From Cloacibacterium caeni (lineage in GTDB: Bacteria; Bacteroidota; Bacteroidia; Flavobacteriales; Weeksellaceae), in contig NZ_OU015321.1 of NCBI RefSeq assembly GCF_907163105.1, positions 930,001 through 994,000 on the forward strand: 64,000 nucleotides of DNA. The letters run 5' to 3'. Below, piece after piece: positions 53,371 to 61,747 of this stretch (within the stretch, counting starts at the first letter, position 1; every line of letters begins with the position of its first letter). Made by a program: the position numbers and the translations under genes. The notes below the pieces were generated by a model. The model worked only from the letters and a program-made list of their open reading frames with translations. It did not search any database and was not told where the DNA came from.

Positions 53371-54658
53371 CATTCCTAAACCTTCCCCAAAACATAGACC
53401 CCACCACCATTAAGAACAGAAACCCTAAATAATAAGAATGCGAGAGCATATCCACATAATTGATTTTATTTTTACTATAACCGATAATCAATAAAACCTG
53501 AGCGCCATAAGGAAGCAACCCTTGAACGATACACGCAAAAATATCAATCACAGAAGCCATCTTTCGGGCAGGAACTTCAAAACGTTCGGAAATAGGTCTC
53601 AACACTTTCCCAGAAATTAAAATCGACACGGTGTTATTGGCAATACAGAGATTTACCAAACCTGTAATCAATCCTGCACCCAATTGCGCAGATTTGGCAG
53701 AGCTAATCTTAGCTTCTATTTTGTTCAATAAATATTGAATTCCCCCTGCTTTTTCTACTAAGGCAGCTAAACCACCTGTAAGCAAAGACAATAGGAAAAT
53801 TTCGGTCATAGACGTGAAGCCTTCATAACTGGCTTTGGCAAAACTCAACCACGTAAGGTTTCCTTGCCATAAACCAATGGCTCCCGCTAAAAATATCCCA
53901 ATCACCAAAACAAGAAATACATCTAACCCTAAAAATGCCAATACCAAAACCACTAAATAGGGGAAAATAAGTTCCCAAGAAATGGGAGTTGGTGTATAGG
54001 CAATGGGCGCGACAGGATTGCTAAATCCTATAAAAAGTAAGATGACCACCGTCAATATTACTGCAGGTGAAGCCAAATAAAAATTGGTTCTGAACTTATC
54101 TTTCATACTGCTCCCCAAAGTTTGAGCCGCTGCTATGGTAGTATCAGAAATCACCGAAAGATTGTCACCAAACATGGCACCACCCAAAAGACTTGCTCCA
54201 ATCAGGTTAAGGTCTGCTCCACTTTTTTGAGCCAACTGTATCGCGATAGGCCCTAATGCGACAATAGCACCAACCGAGGTTCCAGAAGACAGAGAAAGAA
54301 ATGAGGCCAAAAGGAAAATCCCTAGAGCATAATAATCCGCAGAGATATAAGTTAGCCCGATATTCACTACTGCATCTACACTCCCCGAAACTTGTGCTAC
54401 GGTAGAAAAAGCGCCTGCCAATAGATAAATAATACACATGGTGAGTACACTGGATTCCCCACAACCGTGTAAGAAAGTTTTGATTTTTTCTTGATGAGGC
54501 AACCTAGACATGGCGAAGGCGGCAATAATACCGATACTCACGGCAATAGGCGATGGCAAGGCATAAAAGTCTTGCATAACAATTCCGGCACCTAAAAATG
54601 TACCTACGAAAATTAAAAAAGGAAGTAAACTGAGAAAATTTGCTTTTGTATGGTTCAT
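53339..54658 (-). CDS. NhaC-family Na+/H+ antiporter
   Basis: 439 residues with about eleven membrane spans. The family pattern is clear: LSLSSGTSVGAIVALGPIAIQLA, GGAMFGDNLSVISDTTIAAAQTLG (D-N-S-SDTT core), and NLCIANNTVSILISGKVLRPISERF. It exchanges Na+ (or a related substrate such as malate/lactate in MleN types) for protons across the inner membrane. The last residues (NVLPSGGLGIY) are encoded by a REP-like palindrome, which may have extended or replaced the original C-terminus. Confidence 0.9.
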   Translation of the reverse strand: MNHTKANFLSLLPFLIFVGTFLGAGIVMQDFYALPSPIAVSIGIIAAFAMSRLPHQEKIKTFLHGCGESSVLTMCIIYLLAGAFSTVAQVSGSVDAVVNIGLTYISADYYALGIFLLASFLSLSSGTSVGAIVALGPIAIQLAQKSGADLNLIGASLLGGAMFGDNLSVISDTTIAAAQTLGSSMKDKFRTNFYLASPAVILTVVILLFIGFSNPVAPIAYTPTPISWELIFPYLVVLVLAFLGLDVFLVLVIGIFLAGAIGLWQGNLTWLSFAKASYEGFTSMTEIFLLSLLTGGLAALVEKAGGIQYLLNKIEAKISSAKSAQLGAGLITGLVNLCIANNTVSILISGKVLRPISERFEVPARKMASVIDIFACIVQGLLPYGAQVLLIIGYSKNKINYVDMLSHSYYLGFLFLMVVGSMFWGRFRNVLPSGGLGIY

Positions 54659-55046
54659 AAAATTTAAAAATTTAACACAGGAACTTTACAAAAGATAGAC
54701 AACATTTTTTCCAAAAAAAGTTTGGCTTATCGCTTTAGCACCTTGCTTGTTGTTGCAGGTTGCTACCTCCCGTAGAGGTTCCAGATAATAGGCGGCAAAA
54801 ATAATCATTATCTCCCAACGAACCAAATACAATCTGTCAATCGCCTTCATAGACCATCAATACAGCCTTTTAACTCCCTGATTTCTAGAAATTAAAGAAT
54901 AAAAATTTCCTTTTCCAATTCCTTTTTGATGTCCTTACAGCAATTTCTCTTCTACTCTTTCTCTAAAAATATCTCAAAAATTAGGAAATAGAATTCATCT
55001 ACTTTCTGGCTTCGACTATATTCTGGCACAACATTTTTTATTGCAC

Positions 55047-55177
55047 GTTGCCTTCGACAGGCTCAGGCAACGTTTATTTTTGAAACTGTGGCTTCGTGAA
55101 CTTCGTTCGCAGACCTTCAGTTTGTGCTCAGCCACCAATTCTTCCATTACACGGTGCCTGAGCGTAGTCGAAGGCAC
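55047..55177. repeat. REP-like palindromes before dps
   Basis: Copies at 55047-55071 (GTTGCCT/AGGCAAC), 55088-55135 (long hairpin variant with GTGGCT/AGCCAC stem, counterpart of 35732-35777) and 55154-55177. A degenerate copy lies near 55007. Confidence 0.82.
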
Positions 55178-55535
55178 ATTATTTCTATTACACTATAATC
55201 CGTGTGCTTTCTAGAACATCTACGATGTTCCTTTGAGAACTCAAAAACACAATCATTTCAACAAATCTTCGTGAACTTTGTGATATAAAAAATTTATAAA
55301 AGACAATCACTTTACTTCATAACCTCATAACTTCATCACTACATCACTACATCACCATATACCCTTATCACCTATCCCCAGCTTCTCCCTAGATGAAGCA
55401 TAGATAAAGCATAGATAGTGTATGAAAAATGTCGGTGAGAGGTATTTGATGTCGGGGAACAATACGCTACAGATGACCTCTAAATCTTATAACAAATGGT
55501 CATGATATTATAACTCCTTCAACTTCATTGTATTC

Positions 55536-55543
55536 TATTTTTG
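55536..55543 (+). promoter_or_regulatory. -7 element of dps
   Basis: TATTTTTG, exact TAnnTTTG, 29 bp before the ATG at 55573. No clear -33 partner. Confidence 0.5.
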
Positions 55544-55572
55544 TATCAACATCAATACAAAATATAATCATT

Positions 55573-56046
55573 ATGAAAGTAGACATTGGCATCAGTGCCG
55601 CAAACCTCAAGAAAGTATGTGATAACCTAAACGTTGTCTTAGCAGATGGCAATGTGTTATACTTAAAACTCAGAAAGTTTCATTGGAATCTGAAAGGACC
55701 AGACTTCATGCAATTTCACCGCCTCTTCGAAGAACAATATGAGGCAATGGAAAAAGCCATCGATGAAGTTGCCGAACGCATCTCTACTCTTGGCGGAATG
55801 GCAGTAGGAACCACCATAGAGTTTGGGAAACTTTCTCAGCTAAAAGAAAGCCCTGGAACATGCCCTGCTCCTCTGGAAATGGCAAAAGAACTTTTGCAAG
55901 ACCATGAGAGTATTGTAAAATCTCTCAGAACTTCCATAGATGACTGTGAAGAAAAATATGAAGACAAAGGAACCGCAGATTTTTTAACCGGGTTGATGCA
56001 AGACCATGAAAAAATGGCTTGGCAACTCAGACAATATTTCGTTTAA
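55573..56046 (+). CDS. dps: Dps-family ferritin-like DNA-protection protein
   Basis: 157 residues from the ATG at 55573, the usual Dps length; an upstream frame extension covers the promoter. Ferroxidase signature HWNLKGPDFMQFHRLFEEQYEAMEKAIDEVAERI (His, His, Asp, Glu ligands across two subunits) is complete. It forms a 12-mer shell that oxidises and stores iron and protects DNA under oxidative or starvation stress. Followed 16 bp later by a small lipoprotein gene and then an FAD oxidoreductase on the same strand. Confidence 0.95.
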   Translation: MKVDIGISAANLKKVCDNLNVVLADGNVLYLKLRKFHWNLKGPDFMQFHRLFEEQYEAMEKAIDEVAERISTLGGMAVGTTIEFGKLSQLKESPGTCPAPLEMAKELLQDHESIVKSLRTSIDDCEEKYEDKGTADFLTGLMQDHEKMAWQLRQYFV

Positions 56047-56062
56047 CCTAAAATTTAACCCT

Positions 56063-56227
56063 ATGAAAAAGTATATCTTATCTATCGTAACTTTATTTTT
56101 ATTGACCTTATTGACGAGTTGTGAAGCGGTAGAAACCGTTTTCAAAGCAGGAATGTATTGGGGATTTTTCTTAATTGCCTTAGTATTAGTCGTGATATTT
56201 TGGCTATTTTCACGAGGAAAGAAATAA
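56063..56227 (+). CDS. 54-residue lipoprotein with one membrane span
   Basis: ATG at 56063 (MKKYILSIVTLFLLTLLTSC) gives a lipobox LLTSC with Cys at 20. The mature part is EAVETVFKAGMYWGFFLIALVLVVIFWLFSRGKK, one hydrophobic span and a basic tail. I have seen similar tiny proteins in Bacteroidetes genomes but cannot name a function. A longer frame starting inside dps is not preferred. Spacing suggests an operon with dps. Confidence 0.65.
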   Translation: MKKYILSIVTLFLLTLLTSCEAVETVFKAGMYWGFFLIALVLVVIFWLFSRGKK

Positions 56228-56259
56228 GCTCATTGCAAACACTTTAAAACACAAATGAT

Positions 56260-57462
56260 ATGAGACTAAGAACCTTTGAATCTTTTTGGCTGCTCAAAAA
56301 CGGCTTACTCTACACCTATCCTACTTTACAAAAAAATATAAAAACAGAAATTTTGGTGATTGGTGGCGGCATTACTGGCGCTCTGATTTCTGATGCATTA
56401 ATGGATGCAGGTTATGAAGTGACTCTCATCGACAGACGAGACATCGGACAAGGAAGCACGAGTGCTACTACCAGCATGTTACAGTATGAAATAGATGAAC
56501 CGCTAAAAGATTTGGCAAAGAAAATCGGTGACGAAGCTGCAGCACTTTGTTATCAAGAAGGCATCACTGCTATTCAAGATTTAAAAAAATTGGTGAAAAC
56601 CAAAAAATTAAATTGTGGTTTCCAAATGAAAAAATCCCTCTATATTGCGCACAATAAAACCGCTGCAAAAGAACTTTATCAGGAATTTGAAATTAGAAAA
56701 AAATATCAACTGGGTGTCAAATGGTTAGAAGCAGATGCGATTAAAAAAACTTATGGCATTGTTTCTCATGGTGGTATTCTAAGTGATACTGCAGCCAGTG
56801 TAGATGCATATCAAATGGCGCATGAACTTATTGCTTTTAATGTAAAAAGAGGCATGAAAGTTTTTGACCAAACAGAAATTAAAAGCATTCAAGATCAAGG
56901 CACAACTCCGAAAGTCATTACGCAAGAAAATCATACCATTAATGCTCAAAAAATAGTTTTCTGCACAGGTTTTGAATCTTTGAATTTACTCAAAGAAAAA
57001 GTTGCCGATTTGATTTATACTTACGCAACCGTGAGTGAACCCACGCAAACCTATAATAAAAATCTAGAAAAGATTTTGATTTGGGACACACAAGATCCTT
57101 ATCTGTATATGAGAACTACGGATGATAGTAGATTTTTAGTTGGCGGCGAAGATTCTGTGTATAAAGATACCATACTTCAACAAAATATTAAAGAAGAAAA
57201 AAGCAAAACGCTCATTAAAAAACTCAAGAAAACACTACCAGATTTAGACTTCATCGAAGATATTTCTTGGGGTGGAATTTTTGGAACCACCAAAGATGGT
57301 TTGCCTTATATTGGGGAATCTCCAGAATATAAAAATTGTTTGTTTTGCTTAGGTTTTGGTGGAAATGGCATTACCTTTTCTGCACAAGGAAGAAAAATTA
57401 TTATCGACCTTTTACAAAACAAGGAAAATACTTTAGCCCAATATTATCGATTTGGGAGATAG
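56260..57462 (+). CDS. FAD-dependent oxidoreductase (DAO family)
   Basis: 400 residues. Rossmann FAD motif EILVIGGGITGALISDALMDAGYEVTLIDRRD (about 29-60) with the typical Glu/Asp at strand 2. C-terminal GGIFGTTKDGLPYIGE ... CLGFGGNGITFSAQG closes the FAD site as in glycine/D-amino-acid oxidases. Substrate unknown. Lone members like this, beside stress genes, are common in Bacteroidetes. Ends just before a hexanucleotide tandem repeat and a strong terminator. Confidence 0.87.
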   Translation: MRLRTFESFWLLKNGLLYTYPTLQKNIKTEILVIGGGITGALISDALMDAGYEVTLIDRRDIGQGSTSATTSMLQYEIDEPLKDLAKKIGDEAAALCYQEGITAIQDLKKLVKTKKLNCGFQMKKSLYIAHNKTAAKELYQEFEIRKKYQLGVKWLEADAIKKTYGIVSHGGILSDTAASVDAYQMAHELIAFNVKRGMKVFDQTEIKSIQDQGTTPKVITQENHTINAQKIVFCTGFESLNLLKEKVADLIYTYATVSEPTQTYNKNLEKILIWDTQDPYLYMRTTDDSRFLVGGEDSVYKDTILQQNIKEEKSKTLIKKLKKTLPDLDFIEDISWGGIFGTTKDGLPYIGESPEYKNCLFCLGFGGNGITFSAQGRKIIIDLLQNKENTLAQYYRFGR

Positions 57463-57473
57463 GTAAGGATGAA

Positions 57474-57545
57474 GGTAAAGGTAAAGGTAAAGGTAAAGGT
57501 AAAGGTTTAGGTAAAGGTTTAGGTAAAGGTTTAGGTTGAGGTTAA
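57474..57545 (+). repeat. hexanucleotide tandem repeat, 12 units
   Basis: Twelve units of GGTWWA: five GGTAAA, then alternating GGTTTA/GGTAAA, ending GGTTGA and GGTTAA. It begins 12 bp after the stop of the FAD oxidoreductase gene and is outside any gene. Confidence 0.95.
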
Positions 57546-57556
57546 TATTAAAGTCA

Positions 57557-57590
57557 AAAAAAACTCGAGTTCTAGTCTCGAGTTTTTTGT
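57557..57590. terminator. bidirectional terminator
   Basis: AAACTCGAG (57561-57569) / CTCGAGTTT (57577-57585), 7-nt loop, with A-run and T-run. Serves the FAD gene and the convergent lipocalin. Confidence 0.88.
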
Positions 57591-57604
57591 TATTGAAATG
57601 AGTT

Positions 57605-58135
57605 TTAGTCTTTGTTATGATTTACCCAGATGAGTTTTGAAACATCGAAACCGTCTTTTTTGGCTTTCTCGATGAATCTTTTTTTGGTGGCTTCGTTTAT
57701 GGTTTTATTTCTTGAGAGAATCCACATATATTTTGTAGAATTCCCGTAAATAAGGGCATTCTGATAATTTTCGTCAATGTCTACTACGTTATATCCGCCG
57801 TAGAATGGCCCAAAGAAAGAAACTTTCAGTCTCGCTTCAGATTCAGAGCCTATGAATTTGGCTTTTCCTTCAGCAGAATCCCATTCTTTTTTCACATAGT
57901 TGTACCCTTGGTTCAGTACTTTGATGCTACCATCTGGATTGATGGAATATTGCGCTGTAGTATTGTCTAGATTTCTTTCAAAACGGAAATCAAATCTTGC
58001 GATTTCATACCATTTGCCTAGATATTTATCTTTGTTAAAGTTTTGTACCGCCGTTACTCCATCTGGAATTCCTACGCATGAAGTAAAAATGGTGGCTACT
58101 AATGCCATGATGGCAATTCCTTTTATGATTTTCAT
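57605..58135 (-). CDS. blc: bacterial lipocalin, lipoprotein (Blc-like)
   Basis: 176 residues with lipobox (VATIFTSC, Cys at 20). The lipocalin signature KYLGKWYEIARFDFRFERNLDNTTAQYS (GxW) starts at about 38, followed by the eight-strand barrel (AKFIGSESEARLKVSFFGPFYGGYNVVDID, YMWILSRNKTINEAT) and the C-terminal helix and strand. Outer-membrane lipocalins bind lipids or lysophospholipids under stress. -7 element TAATTTTG at 58183-58176. Confidence 0.92.
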   Translation of the reverse strand: MKIIKGIAIMALVATIFTSCVGIPDGVTAVQNFNKDKYLGKWYEIARFDFRFERNLDNTTAQYSINPDGSIKVLNQGYNYVKKEWDSAEGKAKFIGSESEARLKVSFFGPFYGGYNVVDIDENYQNALIYGNSTKYMWILSRNKTINEATKKRFIEKAKKDGFDVSKLIWVNHNKD

Positions 58136-58263
58136 TGTCTTTATTTTTCTACAAATTTCGGTTAAATTAGTGAAGCAAAATTATAGAATTGTGGGAAATG
58201 TTTTTATTTTATTTGTCTATTAGACTTATTTTTTAGTAGTTCCATAAAATGTAACCGAAGTGT

Positions 58264-58295
58264 TTTGGTGGGTGAAGGTTTATATTGTATTTTTG
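58264..58295 (+). promoter_or_regulatory. promoter of pruA
   Basis: TTTG (58264-58267) and TATTTTTG (58288-58295), 20 bp apart; the best full match to the Bacteroidetes consensus in the window. Confidence 0.62.
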
Positions 58296-58360
58296 TAGGA
58301 TATGAATAAGAACTGTTTCTTATCTTCATCAGCAAATTAAAATCTAAAATTTAAAAGTAT

Positions 58361-59986
58361 ATGTCATTCGCAATTTCGCAAGTTCCTACTCCTAAAAACG
58401 AACCTGTAAGAAGCTATGCTCCTGGTTCTGCAGAGATTAAATCACTTATTGCTACTTATCAAAAAATGTGGTCAGAAGAAGTAGAAATCCCAATGGTTAT
58501 TGACGGAAAAGAAGTGAAAACTGGTGAAAAAGTATCACTACACTCTCCTCAAGATCATCAACACACGTTAGGATATTACCACAAAGGAAATAAACAACAT
58601 GTAGATGATGCCATCAATTCTTGTCTGAAAGCAAGAGCAGAATGGGCTAATTTACCATGGGAGCAAAGAGCTTCTATTTTCTTAAAAGCTGCTGATTTAT
58701 TGGCTGGTCCTTACAGAGATAAAATCAACGCTGCTACGATGATTGGTCAAAGTAAAAATGCAATGCAGGCAGAAATAGATTCGGCTTGTGAAGCGATAGA
58801 TTTCTTACGTTTTAACGTACAATTCATGACAGAATTGTATTCTGAACAACCCGTTTCTGATGCAGGAATCTGGAACAGAGCAGAATATAGACCATTAGAA
58901 GGTTTTACGTATGCGATTACGCCGTTTAACTTTACCGCGATTTCTCTGAACTTGCCTACTTCTATGGCGATGATGGGAAATGTAGTGGTTTGGAAACCAT
59001 CTGCCACACAGATTTATTCTGCTAAAGTCATTATGGATGTATTGATAGAAGCAGGTTTACCAGCAGGTGTTATCAATATGGTTTTCTCTGGTGGTGCAGA
59101 AACTTCTAAGCAAATTCTAGAACACCCAGATTTCTCTGGAATCCATTTTACAGGTTCTACAGAAGTTTTCCAATCATTATGGAGACAAATCGGCGAAAAT
59201 ATTCATAAATATAAAACTTACCCTAGAATCGTAGGAGAAACTGGTGGTAAAGACTTTGTAGTAGCACATCCTTCTGCTGTACCAAGTCAAGTTGCAACTG
59301 CGTTGGTAAGAGGTGCTTTCGAATATCAAGGTCAAAAATGTTCTGCTGCTTCTAGAGCTTACGTTCCGCAATCACTTTGGGGAGAAGTAAAAAGAATTAT
59401 GGGAGAACAATTGGCTGAAATTAAAATGGGAAGTCCAGAAGATCCTTCTAATTTCGTAAATGCGGTAATTGATAAAGCTTCATTTGAAAAATGCAAAGGC
59501 TACATCGAAAGAGCTCAAAATGCCAACGATGCAGAAGTAATCTTCGGTGGTGGTTGTGATGACAGCAAAGGTTGGTTTGTACAACCTACGGTTATTCAAG
59601 CTAAAAATCCTCACTACGAGAGTATGGAGGAAGAAATCTTTGGCCCTATTCTTACGATTTATGTATATGAAGACCAAGATTGGAAAGCTACGTTAAAATT
59701 AGTAGATAAAACTTCTCCTTATGCATTAACAGGCGCTGTATTTGCACAAGACAGATATGCGATTAACGAGGCAACTAAAGCCTTAGAAAATGCGGCAGGA
59801 AACTTCTATATTAATGATAAACCGACTGGTGCTGTAGTTGGTCAACAACCTTTTGGTGGAGCGAGAGCTTCTGGAACCAATGACAAAGCTGGTTCTAAAA
59901 TGAATCTTCTTCGTTGGGTTTCTGCAAGAAGTATCAAAGAAAACTTCTTATCTCCTACTGATTACAAGTATCCATTCTTAGGTTAA
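58361..59986 (+). CDS. pruA: L-glutamate gamma-semialdehyde dehydrogenase (P5C dehydrogenase)
   Basis: 541 residues, full length for the PruA family. It oxidises glutamate semialdehyde to glutamate with NAD+, the second step of proline breakdown. Motifs: YAITPFNFTAISLNLPT, GVINMVFSGG, GSTEVFQ, the catalytic Glu in RIVGETGGKDF, the nucleophile Cys in YQGQKCSAASRAYVP, and EEIFGPILTIYVY. No proline dehydrogenase gene is adjacent. Own promoter and strong terminator, so monocistronic. Confidence 0.95.
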   Translation: MSFAISQVPTPKNEPVRSYAPGSAEIKSLIATYQKMWSEEVEIPMVIDGKEVKTGEKVSLHSPQDHQHTLGYYHKGNKQHVDDAINSCLKARAEWANLPWEQRASIFLKAADLLAGPYRDKINAATMIGQSKNAMQAEIDSACEAIDFLRFNVQFMTELYSEQPVSDAGIWNRAEYRPLEGFTYAITPFNFTAISLNLPTSMAMMGNVVVWKPSATQIYSAKVIMDVLIEAGLPAGVINMVFSGGAETSKQILEHPDFSGIHFTGSTEVFQSLWRQIGENIHKYKTYPRIVGETGGKDFVVAHPSAVPSQVATALVRGAFEYQGQKCSAASRAYVPQSLWGEVKRIMGEQLAEIKMGSPEDPSNFVNAVIDKASFEKCKGYIERAQNANDAEVIFGGGCDDSKGWFVQPTVIQAKNPHYESMEEEIFGPILTIYVYEDQDWKATLKLVDKTSPYALTGAVFAQDRYAINEATKALENAAGNFYINDKPTGAVVGQQPFGGARASGTNDKAGSKMNLLRWVSARSIKENFLSPTDYKYPFLG

Positions 59987-60007
59987 GAATTATTTCAATA
60001 TCATAAA

Positions 60008-60043
60008 AAACGCCTCTCAAAGTATTTTGAGAGGCGTTTCCTT
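60008..60043 (+). terminator. terminator of pruA
   Basis: AAACGCCTCTCAAA (60008-60021) pairs with TTTGAGAGGCGTTT (60026-60039), then CCTTTT. Confidence 0.88.
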
Positions 60044-60231
60044 TTCATCATTTGTGCTTTCTCCTTTCGGAGAGAAAATAAGTTCATTTTCTAAGGACAA
60101 AGTTATCATTAGTTAATTAGATTTCAAAATGAAATACATGTACATCACTAAATATTACCATTAATTGAATAAAAAGTACAAAAAACTCCCCACTGTTTAG
60201 AGTGAAGAGTTGTAGTCAAATTAATATATTT

Positions 60232-61500
60232 TTAAAATTTGAAATCTACTCCTAATTGAGCCATAGAAGTGGTCATTTCATACGCTACAGTGCTTCCTGG
60301 AATTGCTCCATAAGGATTAGATGGTGATGCCATCATAGGATTAAGTAATGCTCCAGAAGTTTTGCCATCACTCGCTCCATAATGGTAATTTGCATTAATG
60401 GTGAGTTTGTCATTTAATTTATACCCTACTCCTATTTCGTATGCATCTCTAATGATAGCAGAAGCTGGAACAGAGAACATTGTTAATTCTGGATTAATAG
60501 GATTAGAACTGTAAGTATATCCTAATCTAATTGGCAATTTTTCAATGGCTTTGATTTGAATCCCTGCAGAAATTACATCGATGCTTTCCCATCCGAAACC
60601 TTTTACAGCGCCATAATTGCTCCATCCGTTGGCTAAGAAACCTTCTGTATTAGCATAGTCTACATATCTGTAATCTAAAGCCAAATCAAATAAACGATGA
60701 GAATAACCACCACCTACTGAATAAATCGCAGGGTAATTCATCGTAAATTTGTTTTCTCCTTTAGTATTGTCTAGATAAGTGTTTTCAAATTTAAATTCAT
60801 TAAAATATACCGGTGATTTATAAGATAAACCGAGTTTAAAACCATTGTTGGTTTTGTAATACATCCCTACTTGTGCTCCAAAGCCAATTGCAGAAGCATT
60901 ATCAGAATTAGGATAACCTGCAGTCATGCTTGGATTAGCCAATGGATTAGGATGAATTTTTAGAGCTGAGTAATTTACATTAGGCTGTATTGCCATTGAG
61001 AAATTTTCATTGAATTTATAAGCATAAGCAAAACCAACTTGCATCAACATATAATTAGATTCTACTTTACCAAAACCACCATATTGTTGAGACATGAGAA
61101 TAGGATTGGTGGTGCTTTCTGGATATTCTACACCAAAACCACTCACTCCGAAAACAGAAATACCAAATTTATGATGAGGATTTTTACCAAAAGTTACTGC
61201 AACAGTAGGCATGATAGAGTTGGCTTTTTCGTCTTTAGTCACTCCAGACATTGGTCCATAAGAAGAAGATATTTCTGGGTTAGACATAAATAAACCAGCA
61301 TTTACAGAAACGGTGTTTCCATTAAAATCTGTAATTCCCGCAGGATTCCACTGTAACGCACCGCTAATGTCAATAGGTTGACCAGTTGCTGCACCACCCA
61401 TACTCATATTTACTGAACCTATACCTTGCATAAGATGACCTACTTGAGCCATCATAACTCCTGAACATAATACACCAAGAGTAATAATAATTCTTTTCAT
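60232..61500 (-). CDS. outer-membrane transport protein, OmpP1/FadL/TodX family
   Basis: 422 residues with signal peptide (MKRIIITLGVLCSGVMMAQ). The mature start VGHLMQGIGSVNMSMGGAATGQPIDISGALQWNPAGI is the FadL plug/hatch signature (N-terminal GxGS...A...A...NPAG), followed by a 14-strand barrel and the C-terminal Phe (QLGVDFKF). It imports long-chain fatty acids or other hydrophobic compounds across the outer membrane. Fits functionally with the acyl-CoA ligase/dehydrogenase genes at the start of the window, though it is not linked to them. Confidence 0.92.
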   Translation of the reverse strand: MKRIIITLGVLCSGVMMAQVGHLMQGIGSVNMSMGGAATGQPIDISGALQWNPAGITDFNGNTVSVNAGLFMSNPEISSSYGPMSGVTKDEKANSIMPTVAVTFGKNPHHKFGISVFGVSGFGVEYPESTTNPILMSQQYGGFGKVESNYMLMQVGFAYAYKFNENFSMAIQPNVNYSALKIHPNPLANPSMTAGYPNSDNASAIGFGAQVGMYYKTNNGFKLGLSYKSPVYFNEFKFENTYLDNTKGENKFTMNYPAIYSVGGGYSHRLFDLALDYRYVDYANTEGFLANGWSNYGAVKGFGWESIDVISAGIQIKAIEKLPIRLGYTYSSNPINPELTMFSVPASAIIRDAYEIGVGYKLNDKLTINANYHYGASDGKTSGALLNPMMASPSNPYGAIPGSTVAYEMTTSMAQLGVDFKF

Positions 61501-61640
61501 AAAGTTATTTTTTGTTTCATAAAGTTACGACGGGTTATATTACTGATTTTAAAATACTTACTGTCATTTGTCATGTTCAGTAAAAACTACCACTTGCTGA
61601 ATAATTATTACCATTTATAAGAATACATGAAGGCACAAAA

Positions 61641-61663
61641 AAACCTCTCGCTTTCACGAGAGG
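61641..61663 (-). terminator. rho-independent terminator cut off by the IS
   Basis: On the minus strand CCTCTCG / CGAGAGG (61657-61663 and 61644-61650) with a 6-nt loop, then T7. It would end a minus-strand transcript coming from the methyltransferase gene (63093-63893), from which the IS now separates it. Confidence 0.65.
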
Positions 61664-61747
61664 CACATTTTTTCATAGGTTTTTCATTAATCATATCGAT
61701 TATGAAACAAATATAGAAAATATTTGTAAAAATCAAAACAAAATAAT

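Larger units (their letters stand above)
54659..55572. other. 914-bp intergenic space
   Basis: No gene that I can support. It holds three or four REP-like palindromes (55047-55177), a partial copy of the 200-bp unit (55176-55288), a run of TTCATAACCTC / CATCACTACATCAC short repeats (about 55315-55372), and the Dps promoter at its right end. Confidence 0.6.

Noticed and set aside
55528-55572. Longer Dps with 15 extra N-terminal residues
   Set aside because: The extension overlaps the TATTTTTG promoter element and exceeds the usual 157-residue length.
57336-57539. 67-residue frame ending in GKGKGKG/GLGKGLG
   Set aside because: Out-of-frame shadow of the FAD oxidoreductase plus translation of the hexamer repeat.
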